DNA of 64,000 nt from Candidatus Vesicomyidisocius sp. Pext_18_S21 (lineage in GTDB: Bacteria > Pseudomonadota > Gammaproteobacteria > PS1 > Pseudothioglobaceae). The notes under the pieces were generated by a model that was given only the letters and a program-made list of their open reading frames with translations, ran no database searches and had not been told where the DNA came from. Of this stretch, positions 41,384-51,668 are shown piece after piece (position 1 is the stretch's first letter; every line of letters begins with the position of its first letter). A program made the translations under genes and the position numbers. The stretch is taken from contig CP072535.1 in the NCBI GenBank assembly GCA_021730165.1, forward strand, positions 372,001 to 436,000, read 5' to 3'.

Positions 41384-42577
41384 ATGAAAGTTGATATTGT
41401 AATTATTGGTGGTGGGCCAGCTGGTTTAAGTTTTGCTAGTGCTATGCTGAATTCTAATATCAAAATATTATTGATTGAAAGATCAAGTCTTGACTCTATT
41501 GCAAACCCTCAGGCAGATGGTATAGAAATTGCATTAACGCACTTATCATTAAAAATTTTAAAGAAGTTTGGTGTTTGGGATTTAATCAATAAGGCAGAAG
41601 TTTCCCCTTTAAAAGAAGCAAAAGTGTTTGATGGTGATTCACCTTCTTTACTGAATTTTACAACTAAAAATTCTTCAATAGAAGCCTTAGGCTATTTAGT
41701 TCCTAATTATCAAATCAGAAAAGCGCTTTATACAAAAGTTAAACAGGAAAAAAAAATTGATATTATTACTAATATGGTAGTTGAAAATGTAATCCAATTA
41801 GATGATTGTTCACAGGTTATTTTATCTAATGGTGATAAGGTCGAAACTAAATTAGTTATTGCTGCTGATAGTCGTTTTTCAGATATTCGTAGAAAAATTG
41901 GTATTCCGACCTTGATGAAGGATTTTGCTAAGCTTATGATTGTTACTCAAATGAGTCATGAATTATCACATAATAATGTTGCTTTGGAGCGCTTTGATTA
42001 TGGTAGAACATTGGCATTATTGCCAATGGTAGGTAATGTTTCGTCTATTGTATTAACAGTTAAAACCAATCAATCTCAAGCAATACTTGAAATGAATAAA
42101 ACTGATTTTAATCAGATGATAACACAATCATTTAAAAATGAGTTAGGGAAAATGATGCAAATAGGCGAGCGATATTCTTATTCATTGATTGCAACACACG
42201 CGCAAACTTTTATTTCTAAACGGTTTGCATTGATTGGCGATGCTTCAGTAGGGATGCACCCTGTAACTGCACACGGGTTTAATTTAGGTTTAAGAGGGCA
42301 AGCTATATTAGCTAAATTAGTTAATGAGGCTTTGGATAATGGTCAAGATATTGGTTCTAAATCCTTGTTAAAATTATATGAGAAAAAGCATATTAATTTA
42401 ACTAGACTTATGTTTTTTAGTACTAATAGTATTGTGGCATTATTTACTAATGATGCGCCGATGATTAAACAAATAAGGCGCTTTGTGCTTAAGTTTGCTG
42501 AGCATTTTCCACCTATTAAGTATCTTATTTTTAATCATCTAACACAAGATAAAAAGTATAAATCTTTTCATTTTTAA
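41384..42577 (+). CDS. UbiH/UbiM-type FAD monooxygenase (ubiquinone ring hydroxylase)
   Basis: This 397-residue class A flavoprotein hydroxylase has an N-terminal Rossmann motif [16 protein letters not shown], a mid NAD(P)H/FAD motif [16 protein letters not shown] and the C-terminal FAD motif [20 protein letters not shown]. The HPVTAHGFN variant is what I recall for UbiM-type rather than UbiH/UbiF/UbiI-type enzymes. UbiM members can hydroxylate more than one ring position of ubiquinone. The end overlaps the pdxH ATG by one base. Confidence 0.82.
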   Translation: MKVDIVIIGGGPAGLSFASAMLNSNIKILLIERSSLDSIANPQADGIEIALTHLSLKILKKFGVWDLINKAEVSPLKEAKVFDGDSPSLLNFTTKNSSIEALGYLVPNYQIRKALYTKVKQEKKIDIITNMVVENVIQLDDCSQVILSNGDKVETKLVIAADSRFSDIRRKIGIPTLMKDFAKLMIVTQMSHELSHNNVALERFDYGRTLALLPMVGNVSSIVLTVKTNQSQAILEMNKTDFNQMITQSFKNELGKMMQIGERYSYSLIATHAQTFISKRFALIGDASVGMHPVTAHGFNLGLRGQAILAKLVNEALDNGQDIGSKSLLKLYEKKHINLTRLMFFSTNSIVALFTNDAPMIKQIRRFVLKFAEHFPPIKYLIFNHLTQDKKYKSFHF

Positions 42578-43215
42578 TGAAAGTTGATTTAACTGGTCTT
42601 AGGCGTGAATTTACTCAGAGTGGATTAAATCGGACTGATCTGAATAATAGTCCTTTTGGCCAATTTAATTTGTGGTTTGAGCAAGCTCAAAAAGCAGATA
42701 TTATCGAGCCAAGTGCTATGAGTTTAGCAACAAGTGATAATAATGAAATAGGTATTAGAACTGTATTACTTAAATATTTTGATATGTATGGTTTTGTGTT
42801 TTTTACAAATTACAATTCTAAGAAATCTAAACAACTTAAATCCAATCCTAATGTAGCTTTGTTGTTTCCATGGCTGGTTTTAGAGAGGCAAGTTAAAATT
42901 TCTGGTTATGTGGAAAAGATCAGTATGCTTGAGTCCTTAAAGTATTTCTCTTCTAGACCTAAAGCTTCCCAATTAGGTTCCTGGGCATCTCAACAATCAT
43001 CAAGTTTATCTTCAAGGAAGGTGTTATTATCTCAATTTGAATTAATGAAGGTTAAATTTAGTAAGGGGAAAGTGCCATTACCTGATTTTTGGGGTGGATA
43101 TCGTGTTGTGCCATTAAAAATTGAATTTTGGCAAGGTAGAGAAAATCGATTACATGATCGATTTATATATCAACTAAATAAAGGTAAGTGGAGAATTGAA
43201 CGTTTAGCGCCTTAA
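42577..43215 (+). CDS. pdxH: Pyridoxamine/pyridoxine 5'-phosphate oxidase
   Basis: This 212-residue FMN split-barrel enzyme makes PLP. The FMN site [40 protein letters not shown] and the C-terminal [13 protein letters not shown] and WRIERLAP are all present. It overlaps the preceding hydroxylase gene by one base and converges on aroE with a 12-base overlap of the ends. Confidence 0.97.
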   Translation: MKVDLTGLRREFTQSGLNRTDLNNSPFGQFNLWFEQAQKADIIEPSAMSLATSDNNEIGIRTVLLKYFDMYGFVFFTNYNSKKSKQLKSNPNVALLFPWLVLERQVKISGYVEKISMLESLKYFSSRPKASQLGSWASQQSSSLSSRKVLLSQFELMKVKFSKGKVPLPDFWGGYRVVPLKIEFWQGRENRLHDRFIYQLNKGKWRIERLAP

Positions 43216-44010
43216 GTTACTTAGAACTTTCTTAGTATCAGGTTTAGCACCTGTCCAGAATTCAAAAGCTATTGCTGCCTGTTCAACTAACATGCCTAAG
43301 CCATCACTAATCATTTTGGCACGGTTGGTTTTTGCCCAACTCATAAATGGAGTTTGATAGCCATACATTAAATCGTAACACACGGTATTATTGGCAACAT
43401 TAAATGCAATATTAGGCATTCTTCCATCAAGTGATGCACTAGTAGCATTGATAATAATATCAATTGACTCATGCTTAATTTTATTTAAACTAATACTACA
43501 AGTATTACCAAATTTAGAGAAGTTTTTAGCTAGTCTAATCGCTTTAGAATGTGTTCGATTAGAAATTATAACTTGATTAGGATTCTGTTTTAAAATAGGA
43601 AATAAAATTCCTTGAGTTGCACCACCAGCACCTAAAATTAGAATAACCTTACTTTTTAATTTAATACCAATATTATGAGTTAAATCTTTAATTAGCCCAA
43701 TTCCATCTGAATTTTCACCAATAATTTTATTAGCTTCTATCTTAATAGTATTAACTGAACCTGCTATTTTGGCATTTAGTGTAAGTTCGTTTGCAAATTT
43801 AAACGCATCTAATTTAAAAGGTACAGTAATATTAAAACCATTTGCTCCTTGATTGATGAATGCTTTTACTGAGGATACAAATTCATCAACAGGTGTTAAG
43901 ATCTTGTCATAGCTAATTTCAAAACCAGTTTGCTTAGCAAACTGGTTTTGAATATCTGGCGACAAACTATGATGTATCGGATTACCAAAGACAGCAAATT
44001 TATGCATCAT
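43204..44010 (-). CDS. aroE: Shikimate dehydrogenase
   Basis: This 268-residue NADPH enzyme has substrate residues in [14 protein letters not shown] (Ser pair), the catalytic Lys in [20 protein letters not shown] and the NADP Rossmann loop [11 protein letters not shown] with ISNRTHSKA. It reduces 3-dehydroshikimate. It lies 18 bp downstream of rne on the same strand. Its 3' end overlaps the end of pdxH. Confidence 0.97.
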   Translation of the reverse strand: MMHKFAVFGNPIHHSLSPDIQNQFAKQTGFEISYDKILTPVDEFVSSVKAFINQGANGFNITVPFKLDAFKFANELTLNAKIAGSVNTIKIEANKIIGENSDGIGLIKDLTHNIGIKLKSKVILILGAGGATQGILFPILKQNPNQVIISNRTHSKAIRLAKNFSKFGNTCSISLNKIKHESIDIIINATSASLDGRMPNIAFNVANNTVCYDLMYGYQTPFMSWAKTNRAKMISDGLGMLVEQAAIAFEFWTGAKPDTKKVLSNLRR

Positions 44011-44028
44011 TAATCTTATTTTTAATAG

Positions 44029-45750
44029 CTACTTTCTATTTTTATTTCGGTTTCTATTGTTATGGTTTATTCTATGTTTATTAGGTTGTTTTTTCTTCTT
44101 TCCAAATAAAGTATTTTTGATTTTTTCAAATAAGAAAATTTTCTTTTCAGGAACTCGTGTATTAGGTCTATTGACATTAATGGCTGGAACTTCAGCTTGA
44201 TTTGTAAGACCATTCTCAACTAATATATGTTGGGGCTTTGAAATACCTTGGTAACTTTTATGTTGTGATTTTTTACCCCATTTTTGTTTATTAATAGTGA
44301 AATTAGGAAATTGCATATATGGATTAGGCAATAAGGTAATTTTAATGCTATGTTTATCTTCTAATTTTATTACCTCTTGGCGTTTTTCATTCAAAATATA
44401 AGTAATCACTTCTATACTTGATTGAATGGTTAAACATGCTGTTTGTTTGGCAGCATTACAGCTATTTTCAAGTTGTCTTAAAATGGTTAATGCTAAAGTT
44501 GGAATAGTTGGAATAGTTCCACGACCATGACAAATAATACAAGGCTTTTCGACTGATTCAGTAACTGAATTCATTAAACGTTGTCTTGACATTTCAAGTA
44601 AGCCAAATTGAGAAATTGTACCAATTTGAATACGTGCTCGATCTGAATTGATCGCTTTTTCCATAGCTTTTTCGATTGAAAGTCTATGTTCTTCAGAAGC
44701 CATATCTATAAAATCAATCACAATTAATCCACCAATATCTCTTAATTGTAGTTGCAGGGCAATTTCTTTAGCTGCTTCAAGATTAGTGTTGTAGGCAGTT
44801 TCTTTAATGTCAGCACCCTTAGTAGCACGAGCAGAGTTAATGTCAATTGAAGTGAGTGCTTCAGTTGGGTCAAAAACAATAGTGGCTCCTGTTCGTAGCG
44901 ATACTTCACGGTTAAATACACTTTTAACTTGGGTTTCAATGCCCATATGACTAAATAAAGAGTGTTCTGAAACATCAAAAAATTTGATTCGATCTAAGTA
45001 GTGTGGTAATACAAAGCTGACAAATTCTTTAGCATTTTGAAAAGCTTCCAATTCATCAATAATGACACTGTCAGTATCAGAGCGAAGGTGATCCCGTAAT
45101 GTGCGAATAATAATATCACTTTCTTGATAAATTAAGAAAGGAGCACCATGTACTAAAGCCATTGTGTTGATTGATTTCCATAAGTCAGAGAGATAATCTA
45201 CTTCCCATTGTAATTCTTCAAAGCTTTTTCCAGAGCCAGCAGTACGAATGATTAAACCTGAATGTTTAGGCAAAATAATTCTGCTAATAATTTCTTTTAA
45301 AGATTGTCGATCTGAGGAGACTATTTGCCTTGATATACCATGACTTTTAGGATTATTGGGCATTAAAATCATATAAGCGCCAGCAAGATTGATATAAGTG
45401 CTAAGTGCCGCACCTTTATTACCACGTTCTTCTTTTTCAATTTGTACAATAATTTTTTGTCCTTCTTTTAAAACATCAGAAATGGTTAGTTTTTCACCTT
45501 CAGCTTTAGTGTCATTATATAAAGTTTCGGCAATTTCTTTAAAAGGTAAAAACCCTTGTTTTTCTTTACCGTAGTCAACAAACGCTGCTTCTAGTGATTG
45601 TTCTATTCGAGAGATTCTTCCTCGATAAATATTGCCTTTTGTTTTTTTATTAAGGCTAGTTTCTATATTAAGGCCAGTTAGTTTTTTGTTTTTTATAATA
45701 CCTACTCTGATTTCTTCGGAGTGGGTTGCATTGATTAAAATATGATTCAT
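44029..45750 (-). CDS. rne: Ribonuclease E catalytic half, without the degradosome scaffold
   Basis: This 573-residue protein starts MNHILINATHSEEIRVGII, closer to RNase E than to RNase G. It has an S1 domain (about 35-125), the 5'-sensor and DNase I-like region with catalytic Asp in ALTSIDINSARATKG and IDFIDMAS, and the Zn-link CIICHGRGT (about 400). A short C-terminal tail is very basic (KKKKQPNKHR and Asn/Arg runs). E. coli RNase E has 1061 residues, so the natively unfolded scaffold that binds PNPase, enolase and RhlB is absent. Confidence 0.9.
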   Translation of the reverse strand: MNHILINATHSEEIRVGIIKNKKLTGLNIETSLNKKTKGNIYRGRISRIEQSLEAAFVDYGKEKQGFLPFKEIAETLYNDTKAEGEKLTISDVLKEGQKIIVQIEKEERGNKGAALSTYINLAGAYMILMPNNPKSHGISRQIVSSDRQSLKEIISRIILPKHSGLIIRTAGSGKSFEELQWEVDYLSDLWKSINTMALVHGAPFLIYQESDIIIRTLRDHLRSDTDSVIIDELEAFQNAKEFVSFVLPHYLDRIKFFDVSEHSLFSHMGIETQVKSVFNREVSLRTGATIVFDPTEALTSIDINSARATKGADIKETAYNTNLEAAKEIALQLQLRDIGGLIVIDFIDMASEEHRLSIEKAMEKAINSDRARIQIGTISQFGLLEMSRQRLMNSVTESVEKPCIICHGRGTIPTIPTLALTILRQLENSCNAAKQTACLTIQSSIEVITYILNEKRQEVIKLEDKHSIKITLLPNPYMQFPNFTINKQKWGKKSQHKSYQGISKPQHILVENGLTNQAEVPAINVNRPNTRVPEKKIFLFEKIKNTLFGKKKKQPNKHRINHNNRNRNKNRK

Positions 45751-46089
45751 GGTTAAGTCCTAGTGTGAATGGATTTGTTTGCGCACGTAAAAGGTTCAAA
45801 CACTAGCTTGTTAATTTTGTGTTAGAGTATGATTTATTCTTATCATAAAATGATTAAAAACTTATTCCTTAATAGTTTTAAACCTTTTTTATTTAGTCTC
45901 TTTTAAGCAACTAAATAATTAATTTACTTTGATATGGTAACAAAAAGTCTAAAATATTAATAGTATTTTTGCGGTATTTATTTTTGGCATATAAAAAATA
46001 TTTTAAAAATCTTTTTAGTTGACGAAAATTTAAATATCAATTTTTTAAAATTATATCACAAAAATAGTATGATATTTATGCAAAGACCT
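45751..46089. other. Spacer upstream of rne
   Basis: About 340 bp lie between the rne start and the SDR gene's 3' end. There is no frame of note. It could hold a long 5' leader of rne, as in E. coli where rne is autoregulated through its leader. No conserved structure was recognised. Confidence 0.35.
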
Positions 46090-46809
46090 TTATTGATTAA
46101 GTGTGCGACCACCATCAACATTAATAATTTGTCCAGTAATGTAGGTAGATTTGGCTAAAAATAAAACAGTATCAGCAATATCTTGCGCACTACCTTGCTT
46201 TTTAAGTGCAATTTTTTTAAGTATTTTATTTTTTTGAACTTGATTAAGTTTAGCTATATTTGTTGGCCATAAAATTGACCCAGGCGATACTCCACAAACA
46301 CGAACATTGGGTGCTAATTCTTTAGCTAAAGTTTTTGTCATCATGACAACAGCTGCTTTAGAAATACTATAAATTGTATAATGTTTTAAAGGACGTTCGC
46401 TGTGAATGTCAATAATATTGACAATACAACCTTGATTATAAGCTAACTTATCACTTAAAGTACTAGATAAAAATAAAGGTGCCATAAGATTAGTATTCAT
46501 AATAGATTGATAATCATGTTGATTTAACTTATCAACAGGTGTTGAGTAAAAAATGGATGCATTGTTAACTAAAATATCAAGTGACTTGATAGCATTGCAA
46601 AGTTTATTCACTTCTTGGATATTAGATAATTCAGCTTGTAAAGTACTGGCAGAATTTTGGCGAATGTTATTAAACTCATTCATTAGACTGTTAGCAGCTT
46701 GGAATGAATTTCTATAATGAATAATTACAAAGTAACCATCTCTATGTAAAGTATGACAAATTTGCATACCAATTCTATATGCGCCGCCTGTGACTAGTGC
46801 TATTTTCAT
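46090..46809 (-). CDS. Short-chain dehydrogenase, pteridine-reductase-like
   Basis: This 239-residue SDR has the NADPH loop TGGAYRIGMQIC with a pteridine-reductase-type Arg, NNASIFYSTP, catalytic Tyr/Lys in YSISKAAVVMMTKTLAKELAP and the C-terminal ITGQIINVDGGRTL. PTR1/FolM-type enzymes reduce dihydropteridines or dihydrofolate. The link with folK in this genome is suggestive only. It is divergent from the MidA-type gene across 14 bp. Confidence 0.85.
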   Translation of the reverse strand: MKIALVTGGAYRIGMQICHTLHRDGYFVIIHYRNSFQAANSLMNEFNNIRQNSASTLQAELSNIQEVNKLCNAIKSLDILVNNASIFYSTPVDKLNQHDYQSIMNTNLMAPLFLSSTLSDKLAYNQGCIVNIIDIHSERPLKHYTIYSISKAAVVMMTKTLAKELAPNVRVCGVSPGSILWPTNIAKLNQVQKNKILKKIALKKQGSAQDIADTVLFLAKSTYITGQIINVDGGRTLNQ

Positions 46810-46823
46810 ATAAAATACGTTAA

Positions 46824-47918
46824 GTGGGCCTTGAACAAATTATTAAAAATTCTATTATACAAAATGCTAGTCCTATAGGTTTTGATGAATTTATGAATTT
46901 AGCACTCTATTATCCTACATTGGGTTATTATCGATCGGGTTTGGAAAAGTTTAGTGAAAATGGCGATTTTATTACCGCACCAGAAACTTCAGATTTATTT
47001 GGATTTTGCTTGGCTAATCAATGTGCTCAGGTGCTAAATGGTACCAATGATATTTTAGAGTTTGGTTCAGGTAGTGGTATTCTTGCTACTCAGATACTTT
47101 TTGAACTAGGAAGGTTAAAAAAGTTACCTAAAAAGTATTATATTTTAGAGTTAAGTGGTGAGCTTAAACACAGACAAGCAAAAACTATTGGTAAGGCATT
47201 ACCAGAATTAATAGATAGAATAGTTTGGCTTGATGAATTGCCATCAGATTTTTCTGGTGTAGTGATTGCTAATGAAGTATTAGATGCCATGCCAGCAAAA
47301 CGTGTTATTTATAAAAATAAACAATTTTATGAGTTAGGTATTGATTATCATGAAAATGAATTTTTTTGGAAAAAATTCGATTTTCCTTATCAAAATGATA
47401 AAATATTATTGCCTAAAAATGTGACTGAAGATTATAAAACTGAAATAAATCTTAATGCTATAGCATGGATTAACTCCTTATACAATGCTACTAATAAAGC
47501 GCTCGTATTGTTGATTGATTATGGTATGAGTAGGGATGAATATTTTCATCCACAAAGATTAGATGGTACTTTAAGGTGTTATTATCAACACAAGGCAAGT
47601 GAAAACCCATTTGTGAATATAGGTAAGCAAGATATTACTACATCAGTTAATTTTTCTGATATTGCTGACCAAGCAAGTATTAGTGGTTTTAAGGTTAGTG
47701 GTTATGCGACACAGGCGTTATTTTTGATTTCATTGGGTATTAGTGATTATTTGCTTAAACAAAAAGATAAAAACAAACGTATGAATTATGCACAACAAAT
47801 TAAACAGTTGGTTCTACCTAGTGTGATGGGTGAGAGTTTTAAGGTATTGGCCTTAAGTAAGAAACTATCGGTAAGATTAATAGGATTTATTGAACAAGAC
47901 CTGAGTGGTAAATTGTAA
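46824..47918 (+). CDS. MidA/NDUFAF7-family SAM-dependent methyltransferase
   Basis: This 364-residue protein starts at GTG. It carries PIGFDEFMNLALYYPTLGYY, GDFITAPETSDLFG, the SAM loop EFGSGSGILA, ANEVLDAMPAKR and LIDYGMSRDEYFHPQRLDGTLRCYYQH, all diagnostic of DUF185/MidA. In mitochondria the family methylates a complex I subunit. A similar bacterial role is inferred. Its end overlaps the longest possible uppP frame, but not the preferred ATG. Confidence 0.9.
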   Translation: MGLEQIIKNSIIQNASPIGFDEFMNLALYYPTLGYYRSGLEKFSENGDFITAPETSDLFGFCLANQCAQVLNGTNDILEFGSGSGILATQILFELGRLKKLPKKYYILELSGELKHRQAKTIGKALPELIDRIVWLDELPSDFSGVVIANEVLDAMPAKRVIYKNKQFYELGIDYHENEFFWKKFDFPYQNDKILLPKNVTEDYKTEINLNAIAWINSLYNATNKALVLLIDYGMSRDEYFHPQRLDGTLRCYYQHKASENPFVNIGKQDITTSVNFSDIADQASISGFKVSGYATQALFLISLGISDYLLKQKDKNKRMNYAQQIKQLVLPSVMGESFKVLALSKKLSVRLIGFIEQDLSGKL

Positions 47919-47934
47919 AAAGTTTTTGTATAAT

Positions 47935-48729
47935 ATGGATGTTTCTCAGATAGTTGTTTTAGCGTTAATCCAAGGTTTGAGTGAGTTTTTACCTATCTCT
48001 TCTTCAGCTCATTTAATTTTAGTACCAAAGTTAACTAATTGGACTGACCAAGGTTTAGTATTTGATGTAGTTGTGCATATGGGTACTTTATGTGCAGTGA
48101 TATTTTATTATCAAGCAATGATTAAGAGTTTGTTTTTTGATTTTTATCATTCAATAATTAAACATCATATTATTGGTCAATCAAAGTTAGCATGGGGAGT
48201 ACTATTAGGTACTATCCCAATAGGATTAGTTGGTATGATATTTAAAGATTTTGTTGCAGTTGATTTACGTTCAATAGAGATTATTGCTTATACAACACTA
48301 GTGTTTGGATTACTTTTAGGTTTTGCTAGTTGGTTTAATCATAAAAATAAAAATCCAAAAAGTACAATCAGTTGGATAGATGTTAGTTTTGTCAGTATGA
48401 TGCAAATCTTAGCATTAATTCCAGGAACTTCTAGATCAGGGATAACAATTACTGCTTGTATGTTAGTAGGATTATCTAGGAAATTATCAATACAATTTTC
48501 ATTTTTATTATCAATTCCTGTAATTACTTTGTCATTAATACTTATGTTGGTTGATTTGTATCATCAGACACAATTGGTTAATATTAGTTTATTAGTCTTG
48601 GGTTTTGTAGTTTCAACAATTAGCGCTTATGCAACTATTATTTTTGTTATCAGGTTAATAGATACGGTTGGTATGACACCATTTGTTGTTTATAGATTAA
48701 CTTTAGGCGTATTTTTATTATTCTTATGA
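47935..48729 (+). CDS. uppP: Undecaprenyl-diphosphatase
   Basis: The ATG at 47935 gives MDVSQIVVLALIQGLSEFLPISSSAHLIL, the BacA/UppP opening. The longer frame from 47905 is rejected. About 264 residues form 7-8 membrane spans. The catalytic segments are EFLPISSSAH (17-26) and PGTSRSGITI (about 164-173). It recycles the lipid carrier for peptidoglycan and O-antigen. Confidence 0.95.
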   Translation: MDVSQIVVLALIQGLSEFLPISSSAHLILVPKLTNWTDQGLVFDVVVHMGTLCAVIFYYQAMIKSLFFDFYHSIIKHHIIGQSKLAWGVLLGTIPIGLVGMIFKDFVAVDLRSIEIIAYTTLVFGLLLGFASWFNHKNKNPKSTISWIDVSFVSMMQILALIPGTSRSGITITACMLVGLSRKLSIQFSFLLSIPVITLSLILMLVDLYHQTQLVNISLLVLGFVVSTISAYATIIFVIRLIDTVGMTPFVVYRLTLGVFLLFL

Positions 48730-49463
48730 ATATATACAAGTTTTAATCTAAATTTTTATCCTTAACTTTGTTTAATTTGTTATTTAGACTATTAGTTATT
48801 TGTTGTATATAATTAATTACATTAGTAGGATGCTATTCAACATGGAATAACTTTTGGGTTAATATTTAGCTTTCAGATTACTAATTTTATTCTTAATTAG
48901 GTTTTTTGATTTAATGATGTTTTATTTAAGAAAAAACTTAAAACGAATAAACTATAATCTATTTATAGCCAGTGTATGCTTAATGAGTATTTAATTCATA
49001 CTATAAAGTATGAGTTTAGTTCGACTAAAATACAGATTATTTTCATCTTTTGAATTGATTAAATATTGATTTACAAATTTAAATCTGATTACAAGTATTA
49101 ATTTGGCGTTAACTTTTGTATGTAGTGTAAAATCATGTTCTTTACAGGTAAATTATTTATTATTTTAGATTTAAGATTCATAAATAAAAATATTCATAAT
49201 TTCTATCAATGGAATAATATACTATAACCACTTTTAATCCTAAAATCTTTGTATTTTGACTAAGATTTGTTTTCCTATGGTATTAAAACATATGTAATAT
49301 ATGTAGTACAAACTATTTTTGTTTTGTTTTCTAAAAAACTGTTTTTAACTAGTATCAAACAAGTTTGGTTATAATTGAGCTAAAATAGTGGAGGAAGGTA
49401 TTTATTTTGTGAACTATTAAAGTAAATCTTTAATAGCAACAATAATAGATGAAATTGATACTT
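48730..49463. other. Decayed spacer after uppP
   Basis: This is AT-rich DNA without an intact frame. Some of it probably belongs to the lost 5' part of dusA, because the dusA remnant begins at 49464 in mid-gene. Nothing else was recognised. Confidence 0.45.
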
Positions 49464-49789
49464 CATGGTGATAAAAATAATCTGTTGGATTCTAATATAT
49501 TCTAATATACTCAGGTATTGTAACTAGGCGGAAAGTAAGTTATTAAAGAGACTTTCTGATAGAGTGTAATTGGGTAGTTTAGGGAATATTTGATGTAAAT
49601 ATCGTGCTAGAAGCTGTAATGGAATATGTTGATACAATGAGAAATTGCTAGTCGTGCCCAATTATAGTTAAGTTACGTATTGGCGTGGACGATATAGATA
49701 GTTATGGTGAGTTGGCTAAATTTATTGAAATAATTGAAGGTTTGGATTATGATAATTTTGTCATACGTGTTAGAAAGGAAAGTAGTTAA
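49464..49789 (+). pseudogene. dusA: tRNA-dihydrouridine synthase A remnant
   Basis: Order and wording match DusA across several stops and frame changes. HGDKNNLLDSNIF-stop-YTQVL-stop-LGGK corresponds to the HGD..LDF....ALQLGGS block. LSDRV-stop-LGSLGNI corresponds to CPSDRVQ.G.FG. IIVKLRIGVDDIDSYGELAKFIE and FVIRVRKESS correspond to VTVKHRIGIDD.DSYE and FIVHARKA. The active-site Cys segment and both ends of the gene are missing. Confidence 0.8.
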
Positions 49790-49849
49790 AAACTGTTTAT
49801 AGTATTATTAAAAACCATAATGTATTAACCAAAATTTGTAATTTGAATT

Positions 49850-50382
49850 TAAGTACGATTAATCAAAATAGAAAAATATTAATTAGCGGTAAAAAAATCA
49901 TTAAAGAATGTGTTATTAAAGTAACTAAGATGGGATTGATTACACTCATACTCTATTGATAACTAAATTTTAAGTGCAAATTAATAGTTCACTATTGACC
50001 AATATATGATTGTATTTGATTAGTTAATTGTCTTTGAAGTAACTATTTTAGTTGATTAATTGCATGTAATAATTGTTTTAAATCAAAAATGAGTAACATT
50101 TATCAAATGATTAAAAAAGTGGATTAAGGCTTGTTAAAGTTATTTTGGATTATATAGCTAGTAGCAGAGGTTGTTTTGCTCAATATGAGAAAAACAGTGA
50201 TGTTTTTTTGATTGATATGGGAAAAGGTGTAAGTAATATTTCTGGGTTTGTAGTTGACGGTATTATTTTATAGTCATACTTTTAGAATAGGTGATAATCA
50301 AATTACTCAAAATATTGTTAATGTCTTTCATGTCTTATTTGAAAAGGCAAAAAGATTCAAAATTAAACATATTTATGCTTAA
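49850..50382 (+). pseudogene. ftsA: Cell-division ATPase FtsA remnant
   Basis: Stop-interrupted fragments follow FtsA order. An ISGKK piece is near 49,890, an H-x-x-P-x-Y-like piece near 49,990, and LHVI...IYQMIKK near 50,060-50,130. The best stretch is IASSRGCFAQYEKNSDVFLI then DMGKGVSNISGFVVDGIIL and IGDNQITQNIVNVFHVLFEKAKRFKIKHIYA. This matches the FtsA LASS.AVL..EK..GV.LIDIGGGTTDI..F..G.I..T..I.IGGDQIT.DIA region. The Gly-rich ATP loop DIGGGT has become DMGKGV. It sits directly upstream of lpxC, as in the ancestral dcw cluster. Confidence 0.72.
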
Positions 50383-50692
50383 TTAAAAATAGTACTAGCA
50401 GATAAATTAATTCAATTAAAAAAATTCAATATTTGAAAGCTTATAATAAGAAGGCTCAAATCAGGTTTGTTGTTAATAGGAGATATATCTTTGAGTAGAA
50501 GGTTGTAATGGGTTATTTGTTAATACATTTAAATAAGCATCAAACTGGTTAAAGTTGATACAAATAAAATTATACTTGTATACTAAGCTTATTGATGCAT
50601 ACTGACAGTAATTCTTCTTTAGAAGCAGTGTAAGAACCTCAACAAACTAACTTTGTGAGTAAAATAAAATTATTATTGGAATAATAAATATT
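50383..50692. other. Spacer where ftsZ would be expected
   Basis: These 310 bp separate the ftsA remnant from lpxC. I found no GGGTGTG-type tubulin signature or other FtsZ fragment. The sequence is AT-rich and stop-laden on both strands. Confidence 0.5.
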
Positions 50693-51604
50693 ATGATCAA
50701 GCAAAGAACCATTAAAAAAGAAGTTAAAGCTAGGGGTATCGGTATTCATAGTGGTAGTGTTGTAAATATGACTTTGATTCCTGCTAAAGAAGACCATGGT
50801 GTAGTATTTAGGCGTATGGATGTGGGTGATAAGTTGGTGCGTGCACATAGTGCCTTTGTTAATGAGGTGGTTCTTTCTACTGGGCTTGAAAATAAAGGTG
50901 TTAAAGTGTCAACAGTTGAACATTTAATGAGTGCATTTTCAGCCCTTGGGATTGATAATGTTTTAGTAGAGCTTGATTCGTTTGAAGTACCAATTATGGA
51001 CGGTTCGTCTGCCCCTTTTATTTTTCTGGTTCAATCTGCTGGTATTGAAGAGCAAAGTACTCATAAAAAATTTTTTGTCATCAAGGATACCATACGAGTA
51101 GAAAATGGTGATTCATGGGCACAAGTTTCTAAATATGAAGGATTTAAGGTGTCACTTGAAATTGATTTTGATCATAAAAAGGTTAAGGAAAGTGGAGAAA
51201 AATTGAGTATTAATTTTTCCAAACAGTCATATTTAAAAGAAATTTCGCGTGCCAGAACTTTTGGTTATATGAAGGATGTAGAAATGATGCAAAGACAAAA
51301 TTTAGCACTTGGTGCAAGCATGGATAATGCGATTGCTTTAAGTGATGATGATGTTTTAAACGAAGATGGCATGCGTTATCAAAATGAATTTGTTAAGCAT
51401 AAAATTTTGGATATTGTTGGTGACTTATATTTATTAGGTAGTAATCTAATTGGACATTACGAAGGATATAAGACAGGGCATTTGCTTAATGATCAATTGT
51501 TATCAACTATTTTAGCAAAGCCTGATACATGGTCTATTGAGACATTTGAAGAAGATAACTCGCCTATTCAATTTTATTCTGAAGATTGGCAAAATTCCTT
51601 ATAA
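50693..51604 (+). CDS. lpxC: UDP-3-O-acyl-N-acetylglucosamine deacetylase
   Basis: This 303-residue zinc enzyme catalyses the committed step of lipid A synthesis. Zinc ligands: His in TVEHLMSAF (about 77), and His and Asp in [16 protein letters not shown] (about 235-240). The catalytic pair is in MDGSSAPF and the C-terminal [12 protein letters not shown]. It is the only intact gene left of the ftsQ-ftsA-ftsZ-lpxC block in this window. Confidence 0.97.
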
Positions 51605-51668
51605 TAGTTGATTTATATTGATATATCATTAGGTATAATTATTAGGTTATTATGCTAAATTAAAAAGA

